A stretch of DNA of 64,000 nucleotides from Diploptera punctata (GCA_030220185.1 JASPKZ010007294.1:609001-673000), one strand, 5' to 3'. Positions 12,396 to 24,637 are shown, numbered from the stretch's first letter. Made by a program: numbers and translations. Notes: generated by a model not told the origin, from the sequence alone.

Positions 12396-12477
12396 TTTAA
12401 TGTATGAATCTACCTCATTTATGATTTCAACAATAAACGTTGTTAGAAACCTTTGAAAACTGCATTACTTTATACAC

Positions 12478-12680
12478 AGTCCACCGCTGTAGTCTCGAGG
12501 TAGCGTGCTGCCTTGTCACACAGAGGGCCCGAGTTCGATCCCCAGTGCGGACAGTTTTTCTGGGTGAGGTTTTTATCGGGGTTTTTCCTCACCTGTAAGA
12601 CAAATGTCAGGAAAACTTTAAGGCCCACGCGGTCCCCGAAATCATATGGCCATCGCAATCATGATCATTCATATTCATCT
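12478..12680 (+). repeat. SINE family B head and body, copy 1
   Basis: tRNA-like head: CCACCGCTGTAGTCTCGAGG, TAGCGTGCTGCCTTGTCAC, B box GAGTTCGATCCCC. The conserved body follows (GGTGAGGTTTTTATCGGGG, TCCTCACCTGTAAGACAAAT). The same body appears reversed at 21.03-21.27 kb. Here it runs straight into family C sequence rather than its own tail. Confidence 0.85.
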
Positions 12681-12800
12681 TAGATTAAACTTAGGAGTAG
12701 GGGCTCTCCTGGCGCACCACTATCATCATCACCCATCATATCATCGGGGCAACGTAACCCCGCCTTCCAGGCGCCCCAACCTCAGGAGTGAGTTTCAATT
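12681..12800 (+). repeat. SINE family C body joined to family B head
   Basis: CTCTCCTGGCGCACCA, ATCATCGGGGCAACGTAACC and CCGCCTTCCAGGCGCCCC are the family C core, in the same orientation as the family B head just upstream. No family C head is present between them. The joint could be a truncated copy inserted beside the B copy or a true chimeric SINE. Confidence 0.7.
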
Positions 12801-12874
12801 AGGCCAGTGTCAGGAGAGAACACCAGAAACGTCTAAAAGGGCAAAACTGGGGGCATTTATATATATGTATATGT

Positions 12875-12875
<1 letters not shown>

Positions 12876-12907
<32 letters not shown>

Positions 12908-12909
12908 GA

Positions 12910-12970
<61 letters not shown>

Positions 12971-13050
12971 AGAGAGAGAGAGAAGAGAGAGAGAGAAGAG
13001 AGAGAGAAGAGAGAGAGATAGAGAGAGAGAGAAGAGAGTGAGAGAGTGTG
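12876..13050. repeat. GA microsatellite, about 175 bp
   Basis: Nearly pure GAGA with AAGAGA interruptions, ending in GTGTGTGT. Read on the reverse strand it gives spurious Ser/Leu-rich ORFs. Confidence 0.95.
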
Positions 13051-13466
13051 TGTGTTGTGAGGAATTTGTTTTGGTTTCCTCATATGATACACAAGTTCTG
13101 ACGATAAACATGTTATTGTATACTTCTGAGTTCATGTTAATTAACAATAGAGATTTATGGGGACATTTAATACATGAAAATATGCCATTTCGAAGTAGTG
13201 ATTACGTTATCTCTCTTAGGAGAAGAAACATTGTCCATAGCTTAAAGTCTCCATTGATTAATATACGTGCAATCGAATGGGCATTTAACTGCTGCCTAGC
13301 AAGAGAATTTCGAAGTCCGACCCAGAGGAACTTGTATAAAAAAGTACTTTTCTCAAATCGTACATGGTATTAATAATTTAAATGTTTCATATAATAAACT
13401 ATTTCGAGTCTTAATTTATAATATTCTAATAGGTAAAAGTGGGAAGAAAAAAGAGATAGGTATACA

Positions 13467-13479
13467 AATAAATAAATAA

Positions 13480-13547
<68 letters not shown>

Positions 13548-13580
13548 ATAGAGATAGAGCGCGAGAGAGAGCGAGAGAAA
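13467..13580. repeat. Compound microsatellite (AAAT)n-(TA)n-(GA)n
   Basis: AAATAAATAAAT followed by TATATA, then GAGAGA with GCGAGA variants and a short A run. Simple repeat. Confidence 0.95.
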
Positions 13581-14564
13581 AAAAAAATTAAAATTGGGGT
13601 GCTGTTGGTTGTTTTTTGACGGGGAAAAATATTGAAATTACTTTTTTTTTGTGAATAGTTATTTTCAATGGAGAAAGTACAAACACGCTGCTGACTGGAC
13701 TTTATTTACACATATTCTGTTCTTGGTTGTGACATAGGCAGTCTGAATTGCAGAAGAATTTTCTCTGCGGGAAGGAAAGATGCAAGGTCGCCAATACGAC
13801 TTACTGACGCTGAAGATTGGAACCCGTGACGTTTAATGCCAAAGTCCTAATATATTCTCTTAAATCTAATTATATTAATGAGTTTCGCTAGTAAAATGTA
13901 GGTATTCCAACTTTCTTATCTTTACTCTCCATATTGATTTCAGTTTGTTGTTCTATTCAAGAATGTTTTCCGAAAAAAAAACTCTAGAAATTCCTTCATT
14001 TTTCGATTTACGTTTATCAAAATACTAGTTAAATTGTCAATAGAGTCAGGTACATGCTTAGATTTTAATTCCCTGTAATTAAATATTCTATCGAATATCG
14101 TATTTGGATTTATTATGGGAATGCCAAAAATTAACATTAAGAGTTTATCAATTCATTAGCTGCCAAATTTATATTGTAATAGGCCTATATAGAGTAGCAA
14201 TCAGAAAAAAAGTAATTAATTTATAATTCACACTAGTATATAGTAGGCTTTAAATTAATTTCACATTTCTTAAAAATACAGTTTTCAAATACAGTACGCA
14301 CATTTCTCACTCTCTATAATCTTAATCTATAAACCACCATTATGATTCTTGGATCTATAGCCCTGACTGGACTTTGGTCTTATCCAAAAATATTTTACAA
14401 TTTTCTCTCTTTACTGCCAGCCTCGGTTCATGTTATCCTAGTCTTGGTTCTCTCTTCTCCCTCTAGTTTCACAATAAACAATCTTATTGTAAAATTATTT
14501 TGCCCAATTGATTATCACATATTGGTTTGTTAATCTCACTTAACTAAGTCTCTTTTCACAAATC
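13581..14564. other. No recognisable gene
   Basis: AT-rich with only short, motif-free open frames on both strands. Nothing nameable. Confidence 0.55.
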
Positions 14565-14836
14565 GGGTGCACGCCGTAGGGTAGTTGGTTAAGGCAATAC
14601 ACTACGAGTCGGAAAGCCGGAAGTTTGAATCCATGTGGTCGGGAGCATTAAATGGGCTTAAACCTTCTGGCAGCATCAAGGCCCTGGGGTCAACTCAGCC
14701 TCTAACGGAAATGAGTACCAGAAACTTTTGCCGTCTGGCATATTGTGCTGATTATCCAGAAATATGATAACCTTAACCTTCTAATACCCCAAGGGCCTCA
14801 CAAGGCTTGTTGTGGGATCGATTTATCTTTTACATT
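14565..14836 (+). repeat. SINE family A, copy 3
   Basis: Good copy: GTGCACGCCGTAGGGTAGTT, A box TTGGTTAAGGCAATACAC, B box AGTTTGAATCCATG. Body: TTAAACCTTCTGGCAGCATC, TCAGCCTCTAACGGAAATGA. Tail: CAAGGCTTGTTGTGGGATCG then TTTATCTTTTAC. Confidence 0.9.
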
Positions 14837-15228
14837 TCATCATAATACCTATTGGCCTATATATTTTTCTATATATCCTATCCTACCTGTACATTCATGA
14901 TGATTTTCTTGAGAACTCTTCTTTGAAATATTCCAAGCATATTTTTGTCTGCTTATCCATGTTCGAATAGTCAAATAAATATCATAATTAAAAAAAAGTC
15001 TTTGTAAACACACTGCAGATTTACATAGGCATGTAATTATATTTTTGATTTTCTCTTGCTACTATTTTAACGGCCAAAGTTACGCCCTGAAAAAATCCAT
15101 CGATCACAGCCGGGTATGGATCCGCGAACTTTGGAACTACAGACAAGCATGGTAAACAGCAAGTCAATCAGTATCGAATTATTTCTAATTTAAAATAAAC
15201 TCTTATTGAAAGAAACCTCGAATTATAA

Positions 15229-15420
15229 TTACGCCGTAACCGAGCGATTTTAGCAACATGTCTTGGTGCAGAGCCGCGGGAACTTCAGTACTACTACTCC
15301 TATTGGGAAATATTCTCTCGTGGAATACGACCGGTGCCAACCAAACATCGTAAGTAGTAGCACCAGGTTGAGAACGTTATCTAGAAGGTGCGGGGACCCG
15401 ACATACTGAGCGCTTAAATA
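15229..15420 (+). repeat. SINE family D, degraded copy
   Basis: Head CGCCGTAACCGAGCGATTTT with CTTGGTGCAGAGC resembles the D head at 21.82 kb (GCCGTAGCCGAGAGGTTGAA, CTTGGCGCTGAGC). Downstream GCGGGGACCCGACATACTGA parallels GTCGGGTCCCCC in the 45.1-kb copy. No clear B box remains. Confidence 0.55.
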
Positions 15421-16446
15421 ATTTTAATGTTTTGAAGTACCTTTCATTATTAGTGATTAATTTTATGAATATACATTCTTTATAGGCACAACATGTCATG
15501 AATTGCACGCCATTATTAGAACTACCTTTTTATTGACATTTAATCCATATACCAGCCCTGTACTGATTGGATGATATGTGATTAACACTTGTGAATGTGA
15601 GATAAGCAACCATCTAGTCTTCTGAAGATCTTTTTTGTCATGGAGTTTCTTTTTAATATAATCAACAATGATTATATTAAAAAAAAACAATGATTTTCAA
15701 TGTTTCTTGATAGATGTTTATGTTCTATAAATGTGTGTGCATGTTTTAATATTACCCACTGCACTTTTCATGCCTGTGCACCACATGCTACCCTTAAAAT
15801 TAAGTTTTGCAGCTCCACTGTCTATCTGAAAGTTGAAACCAATCTCAGTGTACCTAAGATATAACTGAACTTGTTAATATTGTTTAAGTAGCTAATAGTT
15901 AAGAGCATTTTCACGTTTCCCCGTTATTCAAGTGTGGACAGTTTTGGATGCGTAACCAGATGTAGATCATTACTATAACGTATCTCCTGTTGGTCTGTCC
16001 AGCCATTTATGTCGGACTTCCCTGTATGGAGAGACATGTGTTCATCGCTCAAAGTGAAGAACTTGGCACACCAATTGGACTGTTGCAAAACTTATGAAAA
16101 CAATGTTATAACTTCAAGAACGTAGTTAAATTTACTGCCCGAGGCATTTCAATGAGTTTCAACTTCAGTTTAGCAAGTGGTAGCTCTTACTCTACATATC
16201 CCATCCATCTGTTATATCCTTCAGTCTAGCGATTTCACGGTTCTCCTAAAGCGGTAGATAGGTAGTTAAATATACCATCACTGAAGAGTACGGTGCGTGT
16301 TAAATTATTTCTGATATGTACATTTAACATTATATCTTGGTTCAGATGATAGTTTGAGACTAGAATGCAGGGGCTTTTCCATGTATTCTTCACTGGTTAA
16401 CACAAATGCTAGATTTGAATTTCACTAGTATTCTTTTTATTTATTC
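15421..16446. other. No recognisable gene
   Basis: No supported ORF, RNA gene or repeat match. An antisense frame of 64 codons at 15496-15690 has no motif. Confidence 0.5.
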
Positions 16447-16612
16447 AACGCCACCACATTGTCATTTCTACATTTTGGTATGGCGTTATTATAACCCACT
16501 TCTGAGTTTGGGGCGCCTGGAAGGCGGAGTTACGATGTCCCGATGATATATGGCAGGTGATTACGATTGGTAATGATGCGCCAGGAGAGGCCTAATTCTA
16601 AATTTAATGAAT
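16447..16612 (-). repeat. SINE family C, head-truncated copy
   Basis: Contains GGGGCGCCTGGAAGGCGGAG, TTACGATGTCCCGATGATAT and GATGCGCCAGGAGAGGCCTA. The tRNA-like head is missing. A TGATAATGATGG stretch follows. Confidence 0.75.
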
Positions 16613-16892
16613 ATGTTAATGATAATGATGGCCAGATCATTGTTATTAAAATTATATGGTTGAACTATTATTGGAAACACATGACGAACGTAATGGAAAA
16701 CCACAACCTAATCAAACAAGTAACGTCGCGAAGTATTTTAGATGTTAATGCTCTACAAATAAAATTGAATTGAAATAAAAAAAATCATCAAAATTCTGAA
16801 ATAGAATGTTCTGGCAGAGAACTTTATTTTATTTTCACTCAGAAGTTCCGGGTTGTACAAGTTTCCAGAATTTTTCTTCAGTAGTGTGACAT

Positions 16893-17196
16893 GTGTAAAG
16901 TAAAATGATCCCACTACAGGCCTCAAGAGGCCCTTGGATGGTCGGAAGTTAAGGCTCCCACTTCTTTAGACAATCTGCACGAGATGTCAGCCGGGTTGTC
17001 AGTTCTTCGTGACGGCTGTCTTTACCCCCAGAACATTCGTATGGTACTCATTTCCGTTAGAGACTTTTTCGACTTCAAGGTCATGGTGCCGCAAGAAGGT
17101 TTAGGAGAGTTTAAAATTCCTGACCCCACCAGGAGACGAACCCTCGACCACCCGGGTAGTAGGGTATTGCCTTAACTACGATACAGCGTGCACCCG
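16893..17196 (-). repeat. SINE family A, near-complete copy
   Basis: On the reverse strand: CGGGTGCACGCTGTATCGTA, GTTAAGGCAATACCCTAC, B box GAGGGTTCGTCTCCTGG, ACCTTCTTGCGGCACCAT, TCTAACGGAAATGAGTACCA, then the tail CCACTACAGG mirrored and a TTTTACTTTAC end. This is the best full-length member. Confidence 0.9.
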
Positions 17197-17552
17197 TGAA
17201 AGGTGTAACAAATTTAATTAAATCCGTGCACGGATTCCATTTGAGAATTTATCATTCTATTCGTTTGTTAACGACAGTCTCTAGCCTTTTGTTTTATATA
17301 CATTATTAAAATAGAATAAAGTGATACATGTGGTTTGGTGGATGAAAACACTAGACTATTTACGATACAAGAAATATGTACTGTACATAAACAATTCAAC
17401 AACTGATACAAAATAACACTCTAAATATGTTCACAATGACCTTCCTCCTGTGGAATGCTGAGGTTATTAGGACTATTTCAACTTAAAATACTGTAGACAT
17501 ATACACATTATATTAAACCATTTTCATAAATGAAAGTTGTCAAGTTATGTTG

Positions 17553-17830
17553 AAGGTAAAGTGTTCCCACTAAGGCTAATGAGTCCCTTGGGGCTGTAAG
17601 GGGTTAAGGATCCCACTTTTTCTAGAAAATCGGCACTTGATGCCAGCCCTGCATGACTACAGAAAAGCGTCTGGTACTCATTTCCGTTAGAGGCTGAGTC
17701 GGCCACAGGGCCATGGTGCGATCAGAAGATTTGGGTCAGTTTAAAAATCGTGACTCCACCGGGACTCGGACCCTCGACCTACCAGTTTGTAGCGTAATGC
17801 CTTAACATGTTACCTACGACGTGCCCCCCG
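17553..17830 (-). repeat. SINE family A, copy 5
   Basis: Mirrors the 16.9-kb copy: TCTAACGGAAATGAGTACCA, GGTCGAGGGTCCGAGTCCCG and GTTAAGGCATTACGCTAC on the reverse strand. Two copies in the same orientation lie about 350 bases apart. Confidence 0.9.
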
Positions 17831-18572
17831 AGTTATATATCTATATATGTATGTACAGTCAATTATTTACTTTATTACTTATATCGATGGGAGATATGGA
17901 AGTCGTTTCAATCATTATTGTCCACTGACAAATTTAAATGCAAATTATGTTTTAACTATTAACAATGCATTTATGTATTATAAAGTAATTTATTTCTATT
18001 TAATCTACATTCAAATAAGTAGTTATAACATGAAATTAGTAAATGTGTCCAAGTAACTTCTATTCATATTGCGTTCGTGTTTGTGAATATTATAACTCAT
18101 GGTACTGTAATGTTCCATTTTTCGGGCTTTTTGTAAAATCGTGAAGTGCTGAAATGAAGCATAGTATAAATAAATACATTGTAAGTAATTCATTACTTTT
18201 ATCTTCTTCCTTCTTAAGTCCTTCATAGAATTGTGACTACATCCTTAACCAAAAGTTGCTTATTAGCAACTGAAACTCAAAGGATCAAAGATTATCTGAT
18301 ACGAAAACACCTTCAATTTTCTCAGGCTTTACATTTCCTACCTTTTCTTTATTTTAAGGACAAAAGGAAGCTGTGAGAGGGGTATTGAGGAATGTGGGGC
18401 GCATTGTTAGGGCGGAGGTTCATCTCCACCCACAAGTGATGGGTCTACCTGCCGAGTCGGGTCTGCTTGATGAGGTTTTTCTGTCGGTAATTAAGCGAGA
18501 GAAAGAGAAAGAGAGCGCATGGAGTTCTACACTACAAGGACTCCAAGCTTCTGTAGGAACATAACTCGCATT
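17831..18572. other. No gene recognised; one GC-richer ORF
   Basis: Mostly AT-rich. At 18373-18564 a 63-codon forward frame (HLHPQVMGLPAESGLLDEVF) is more GC-rich than its surroundings. I do not recognise it, and it has no signal, domain or splice signal I can defend. Confidence 0.3.
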
Positions 18573-18795
18573 GTCGAACTCGCAGGTTCACGACCGCGCG
18601 GAAATATTTTCTCCATACATCCCCATCCTGAACTATTGTTTTCCAATCATTCCCTAAGTAATTCACCTGTCTTAAATCAAGGTTAATGTTAATTTTCCTT
18701 CTTATTTTTGCCTACCTACTGGGCGCTTTCCTTCTGGTTTTCTTTCCATACTCCTCTTTCATTTCCCATTCGTGCCACATGTCCTGCCTAATAAC
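18573..18795 (-). pseudogene. LINE-V 3'-end fragment, decayed
   Basis: Reverse-strand copy of the LINE-V C-terminus: CGAACTCGCAGGTTCACGAC near the stop, then TTTTCCAATCATTCCCTAAG, and CACATGTCCTGCC encoding the QDM/GHVA segment. Multiple indels. Confidence 0.8.
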
Positions 18796-20920
18796 CATAA
18801 ACTGGATTCGATATAAGACATGTATTACGTTTATTAATTATGGGACTTGTACTATGTTTATTTAAAATACATGCATAATAAATTCATATTATACCCACCC
18901 TTTGATAACATAAAAGTTTCCTAGAGACTTCTCTCTGAAGTTGATTCCAAATTCAACGGAAATTAAATCTACATGTTTTCTGTCTTTGATTTGTATTTCA
19001 TATTACTAAATGAAAAAAAAAAAAAAAAAAAAAAAAAATCGGTAGCACGTCATCTGAACAGCCCACTGCAGCAGATACGTGGTTTGCGGAGCTTTATTAA
19101 CCAAATTTACCCATTTATCAATTCAAGTAGCTGTCATCAGCCCAGTGAACTTCTTTCCATACCCAATACACAACGAAATATCCCATAGCGAGTACAAGAC
19201 CGTAACCCCACGGATTTTATTAAACATGCTAACCGTTATAGGCTACAGAGGCAGTCAAGTTGCTTTTATTAAAAGATAAAATGCGAAGGTGGATATTTAT
19301 ACGCCATGATTGCACACTCTTAGCCAACGGAACGATACTTAATTCTATATGGAATAGGATGTCTATAATGGCTTGACTAATTTCTGAAGTTAGATTTATC
19401 CAAACCAAATGGTATTAAGAATGTTAAAACCTTAGATTTTAAGTTTAAATCACTGTACGAGCTCCAAAAGTGTGGAAAGTTGAATTAAATTAAATACAGT
19501 GGAATAATCGAATAGTAAACGTGGCACACGCAAGCACTGTGGCACTACATATTGTCAGTAGCACAATGCCTTTAACAATAACATTTAAATATTGTAATAA
19601 CTTTTAGAGGTCATTAATTTTACGGAGATTGTATCAATATTTTATAAAATTTTCATGTGTACATGTTTCTCATGGAACTATATTGTGTGTTTGCTGTCCA
19701 TATGTGGGTAGTAATGGAAAGTAGACTATTTGAAGCATAATGAAGTTAAAATTTTTCTGCTGTGGTTTACTTTCGAATGTTTGATGACACTATATCATTA
19801 TATTGGACTGTATAACCATCAGTAATAAATCTCTCCACCATTTATCTTTTACCTCTCGACGGCCTACCTAGTTAATACTGTCTGCTTAATACTATTCTAC
19901 AAAAATAACTTGAAAACTATTTGATCATGGTACGTCAAGTATGATAAAAAACTATCAGATTGATCGAATTCAGTATATACAATTAGAGAATAGTCTTTCA
20001 ATTAGGAATAAAAACTGAAAATACCAAGTAAATACAGCTATTGTTTCATTACCTAAAACTTCAGAAGGGAATAAGATTATTTTGAATTACAAGAAAAAGA
20101 GAAAGAAGGATTGTTGTATAGGGTGTCACAGAATCTTGCGACAAATGTTTAGGAACGATATATCATATAGAGGGGATAATTTTTGGTTAAGGGGCATACA
20201 GTATAACCTACTTAAATACTTTGTTTGTGAGTTCTTTAAAACTGATCGAGGTGCTTACCCTTAAACACCTGTACATAGAAAATTTTATTGAAAGGTGAGT
20301 TCTGGCAGATTTCAATGTGTCTTCAAACAGTAAACCCTGTGCTTCATTGTATGCTTTATACCTTCACAGCAACGGCCGTTCAACACTTTAGAGCACTGCT
20401 GAATTCTATTTGATGTGGTGAAATATGGCATTGATTCAAGTAATCAGGCGAACTCTGATGATAACACGAGTTTCAAAACAAAATATTTTTAGCATAGGCC
20501 TACTCCCATAGAAAAACTATGGGATTATTACCCCTAAGAAACAACGATCCTCTCTATATGACCTGTATAACATTAGAGATTGTCGGTTAGGTTCTCTAAC
20601 GGACTGTATATTGTCATGATGTGCAGAGCTATTAAACAATTAAGAGATTTCGAGATTTAACTACACATCTTAAGATTGAATTAGTTTGTTCTAACTTCCT
20701 TATATGTATATATATATCTGTACCTATAGAGTGACATCTTGGTTCTGACAATTCAGTATTTGAGTATTTATTCATAACAAAGCATTCAACTTTAGTAACA
20801 GTCAATCACTGCTGACCATAGGCTACTCCCACACATTCAAACCTTTCCCGAAAAGTATCTTGCAATGTTGCAAGTTATCAAAAACAGAAGGGTTTTAATT
20901 AAGATTTTATTCATCTTTAT
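18796..20920. other. No gene recognised; poly-A tract at 19012-19037
   Basis: One homopolymer A run of about 26 bases, possibly a retrotransposed tail, though I see no recognisable element joined to it. The rest is AT-rich with chance-length ORFs. Confidence 0.5.
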
Positions 20921-20944
20921 TATATATATATATATATATATATA
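20921..20944. repeat. TA microsatellite
   Basis: Pure TA dinucleotide run. Confidence 0.95.
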
Positions 20945-21029
20945 CATTCATAGTAATTCTGCCCGAAGGCTGGTCCTTCACTGCAATCATAGCATTTTCA
21001 TGCTATGCTTGCAGCTTTACTAGGGAATT

Positions 21030-21270
21030 GTAGATGTGGTAGCTTCCCGTTGCTTTCCACACCGGTGAAGGATGATAATGATAAGGATGACGATGATGAC
21101 CATATGATTTCGGGGACCGTTTGGGCCTTAAAATTTTCCTGACATTTGTCTTACAGGTGAGGAAAAACCCCGATAAAAACCTCACCCAGAAAAACTGCCC
21201 CGACCGAGGATCGAACCCGGGCCCGCTGCGTGACAAGGCAGCACGCTACCTCGAGAGCACAGCGGTGGAC
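21030..21270 (-). repeat. SINE family B, copy 2
   Basis: Reverse-strand head: GTCCACCGCTGTGCTCTCGA, GGTAGCGTGCTGCCTTGTCA, B box GGGTTCGATCCTCGG. Body: GGTGAGGTTTTTATCGGGG, TTTTCCTCACCTGTAAGACA. Then CATATGGTCATCATCGTCAT and a GAT-rich stretch. Confidence 0.9.
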
Positions 21271-21284
21271 ATATATATCATACC

Positions 21285-21425
21285 ACATATATTACCAATA
21301 TACCCCAACTGGACATAGGGACCAAGGAAGACCAAAACATCGGTGGAAAGATCAAGACCATCTTCGCTAGATTTACCGTACAGGCCACATGGCCTAAAAC
21401 GAATTTGTTCATGATGATGATATAT
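21285..21425 (+). pseudogene. LINE 3'-end fragment
   Basis: Encodes GRPKHRWKDQ in a broken frame (GGAAGACCAAAACATCGGTG). The same GRPK-RWKD motif ends the LINE at 41.35 kb. It terminates in ATGATGATGA followed by a TA run. Confidence 0.65.
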
Positions 21426-21818
21426 ATATATATGTATTAATATTCAAATAATTAACGAGTGACTGTGTTATAATTTTTTCATGATTATTCTTATTTTTAC
21501 TCTTCATGCTATCTGGATTACAAATTCTGGCAAGCCAACTGTCCTTCGCCCTTTCCGCCATTTTTCCATGTACAAGCAGCAACTTATATCCCTATTCTAG
21601 ATTCGAGTTATAGCTGTCGAAAATTCTCAAGTTCCATTAATTCTTGTAGGTTCTTGCTTCCACGTAACTTCATAATAATGTACAGTAAGTGAATTATAGT
21701 CTGTCCGTAGAATCATTACTCGTTTCGCTCCTGAGCTTCAAGCGAGAAAGATATCTAATCGGAAAGCTTGCGAATTTCTCTACACATTCCACGGACAGAC
21801 TTTTAATCTCTCAAATTG

Positions 21819-22130
21819 TCCCGCGCCGTAGCCGAGAGGTTGAAGGCATGATGCCTTGGCGCTGAGCTACAGGCCTTGCGCTGGTTCGAATCCCCTTGGG
21901 GAAAGAGTTTTCTTTTCGGCTAGTTTCTGACCAATGTTCACCCAACATCATGAGGAATTTGGGTAGCTACAATAAGTAGGGGCTTCAGATTGAGAAAACC
22001 AGCTATAACGACTAGGCAAACCATGTGCCGTATACTGGGTAGATGATTTTCTCCCTCAGTAATTAACACATGTGAACATGTTGCCTGCAGACGGTTGGTT
22101 GCTAGGCCAAGGGCCTTCCAGTCCATGGAG
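21819..22130 (+). repeat. SINE family D with tRNA-Leu/Ser-like head
   Basis: Head GCCGTAGCCGAGAGGTTGAA, GGCATGATGCCTTGGCGCTG, B box CTGGTTCGAATCCCCTTGG. An extended variable region between anticodon arm and B box would fit a class II tRNA ancestor. The body has CATGAGGAATTTGGGTAGCT, AACCAGCTATAACGACTAGG. A reverse copy is at 45.1 kb. Confidence 0.85.
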
Positions 22131-22914
22131 TTTGGAGTTTGACTCTCATAATTTTAAATTTGAGGAACTTTATTTTCATAAATGTATGTGACAGCAGTTT
22201 CTGTCATGAGGAGCTATTTTTACTTTTCATTTATCTAATATTTCAACTTGAACACAAAACAATTTGTCAGTTGTTACTGATAGGATTGCAGACTCTTCTT
22301 GATTGCGGACTCTCCCTGCACAAAGAATGAAAGCACACAGTCAGGTAGTCGACCTGACCCCTGACTATCAATTATCATCTCTATCAGAGTAATAACCTCT
22401 CCACAAGGAAAGGTCAAACAGTATTAAATACCTAGTTTCAAGTTATAGTCTAGAACTTTTCCGATCCCTGTAGGCCTAAGGTAGCTTCTTTGAACAGTAA
22501 TAAAAGCTATATATGATTTGCTGCTACGTACATGCATCTGTTTTATTTATTGAATCTTCTTTTAATAAAAACAATCCTGTTACCTTCCACAGCCACACTG
22601 AACTTTCTACATAAGTGGACATATCTACCATGAGCCCGATGTTGTAATAGTAGTCAAGTCTAACTATTCTGCCCCTGCAGTGTTGCCAATCTTGTTTTGT
22701 GAATTGGTAGGTTTTTTGTATTAAAATTTATGCAGCTTCTATATCATAATAACCAGCTGCACAAATGAATATCACTGGCATTGGTAAGAGTAACTCTACA
22801 ATTCCACATTCTTCCTTCTTAGCTGTTAATGACGTACAACGTAGCAAAGTATATCTATAGTATTTACAGAAGCTTCACATTAAATGATAATGATCTCTCA
22901 CAGTAATAATCTTC
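22131..22914. other. No recognisable gene
   Basis: No ORF, RNA or repeat that I can support. Confidence 0.5.
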
Positions 22915-23030
22915 GGTTCTAGTAGACTATTAGTTAATGCTCGTGGATTTAAACCCGGCCGGATTCGATCGTAATTTTAGAACGTAGAAATTCTGAGTAT
23001 GGGTTCCTTCGAAAGAGAAATAGGCTAATT
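22915..23030 (+). repeat. SINE family E, degraded copy
   Basis: GGATTTAAACCCGGCCGG (B-box-like) and the following region with GAAA-rich phrases resemble the copy at 60.09 kb (GTGTTCAACCCGGCCGGGAT). The A-box region is weak. Confidence 0.45.
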
Positions 23031-23844
23031 CCATGGATTTCGTGACCTGATTTACTGCACATAAATAACCTCTAGCTTGAAAAAAGAGGCCTATGACTTA
23101 AATTTGTCGGCCTTTTCATGGCCGGATTTGAACTTCGATGCTACTGACGTTAGCTGTTAAAGAGCGTCGTTGAATACAATAACAACAAATAACCCAGTTA
23201 TAACCTCTCGATAAAAAAAGGACAAACAATATTAAATGGACCAAGAAGTTTTCAGTTCACTGTAAAATATGTTCGTCGTTAAAGATCGCTCTCTTAGTAT
23301 TGCTTTATCATTCGACTTAAGATTTTTTTTTCTCCTTCCACTCGTAGATCTTGCACCCTTTATTGCTATTATAAGCCAAAGCGCTTGTAGGTCGACTGTA
23401 GGCAGGAAACTGGAACTCCCAACCAGACATTAGACAGATTCACAGTGTATCTGTGATTAGCAGTACAGGTATGTCAGGAGGACACACAGACTCAAGGTTG
23501 ATATTTAATACCATTTGTGAATCCAATTCCAGCCTCAAGAGTATGAAGTATGGATTACGATTAATTTAAGATGTAGGGAATAAGGCAATGAAAGCGGTTA
23601 ATTACGTAATCATACTGTTTCACATCAGGTATGTCATGAGGTTGTTCAATCTCCGGAACATTGCAACTGCTATATTTCGCATAATGACTTGTAAAAATGT
23701 TGATTTGCAGATGTCTCATAGATACATGAGATGAGGATAATGAAAAATGGAATACAAAACTGCTGAGTGTATGCAAAATATTAACCTTGAGCTATGTAGC
23801 TGAGTCAGCAAAGTGCTATGCATGGGGTTTAATCCCCTAGAGTC
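23031..23844. other. No recognisable gene
   Basis: A weak tRNA-like B box (GGCCGGATTTGAAC, 23122 region) may be another SINE scrap. Nothing else seen. Confidence 0.4.
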
Positions 23845-24535
23845 GCATTTAATATTACGACGTCGTGCTAATTCCGAAGAAATGAAGCTATTGAGGTAGT
23901 TCTCATGAAAATATTTTAAAAATATATTACGGATCTTCAACAATACTATCCAGTAGATACCTATTTGACCATGACTAAATTTGCACACAAACACTGGAAT
24001 TTTTTAATCGATAACGCTCTAGAGGCCGCATTTTTTTTTCATCAAAATCAAACTTGGCATATAGCAATTAAAAACATAAAGTCGAGTTCATTAACTAGAA
24101 AAATCAGACTATTAGCTGTAGGAGTTAATCTAAAACGGAAATTCAAAAATCGCTCTTGCGGTCGCAATTTTCGATGTTTCACAACGAAACTCAGTACAGG
24201 CCTATGCTATGAAATTAAACAGAGGAGGAGTATTCTCCAAAAAATGTCGACATCGGTTTATTAGAAGTGGGGATTTACTTTAAATCCGAAATTAAAAATT
24301 TACTCTAGCAACCGCCATGTTTGGTTTCTCGCATTTGTATGACCTACCAAACAATTTAATTAACCTTTAAATTAGAATGCAGCTTATAACAAACATTAGT
24401 TTAATAAAGTAATGACAAAATGAAACGGTGTCAAATTGTATAATAAATAATAACTTAGGGATATGAATTATTTATTTTCTCTGAAGCCCCACACTTAAAT
24501 AAGCTGGCATCAGAAATTGAATTTCTCCAATTTAA
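23845..24535 (+). repeat. Interspersed repeat family L, left part
   Basis: Shares ordered segments with 27540-28090: AATTCCGAAGAAAT, TCATGAAAATATTT, AACGCTCTAGAGGCCGCA versus AATGCTCTAGCGGCCGCA, CATATAGCAATTAAA, AAATCGCT. It stops where the tRNA-like array begins and resumes after it at about 25655. Confidence 0.65.
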
Positions 24536-24567
24536 CAATATATATATGGTATGATAAGAAAAATAAA

Positions 24568-24637
24568 TGCCTGGACGGGATTCGAACCCGGATCTCTGAG
24601 TCTGTACCTCAGTGTGATATCCATTACACCACCAGGC
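24568..24637 (-). tRNA. tRNA-like sequence in array 1, inverted unit
   Basis: 70 nt. Acceptor GCCTGG pairs with CCAGGC. A-box-like TGGTGTAATGGATATCA. Perfect anticodon stem CTGAG/CTCAG with a 7-nt loop GTACAGA (U33 present, formal anticodon ACA). T arm CGGG-TTCGAAT-CCCG with B box GGTTCGAATCC. The seventh acceptor pair is a T-T mismatch. ACA is not a usual animal anticodon (Cys uses GCA), so this is more likely a tRNA-derived repeat than a working tRNA gene. Confidence 0.55.

Noticed and set aside
12799..13147. Long Ser/Leu-rich open frames on the reverse strand
   Set aside because: They are translations of the GA microsatellite and its flanks, not genes.
24568..24637. Functional tRNA gene
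   Set aside because: The formal anticodon ACA is unusual, acceptor pair 7 is mismatched and the unit is a multi-copy repeat. Reported as tRNA-like only.
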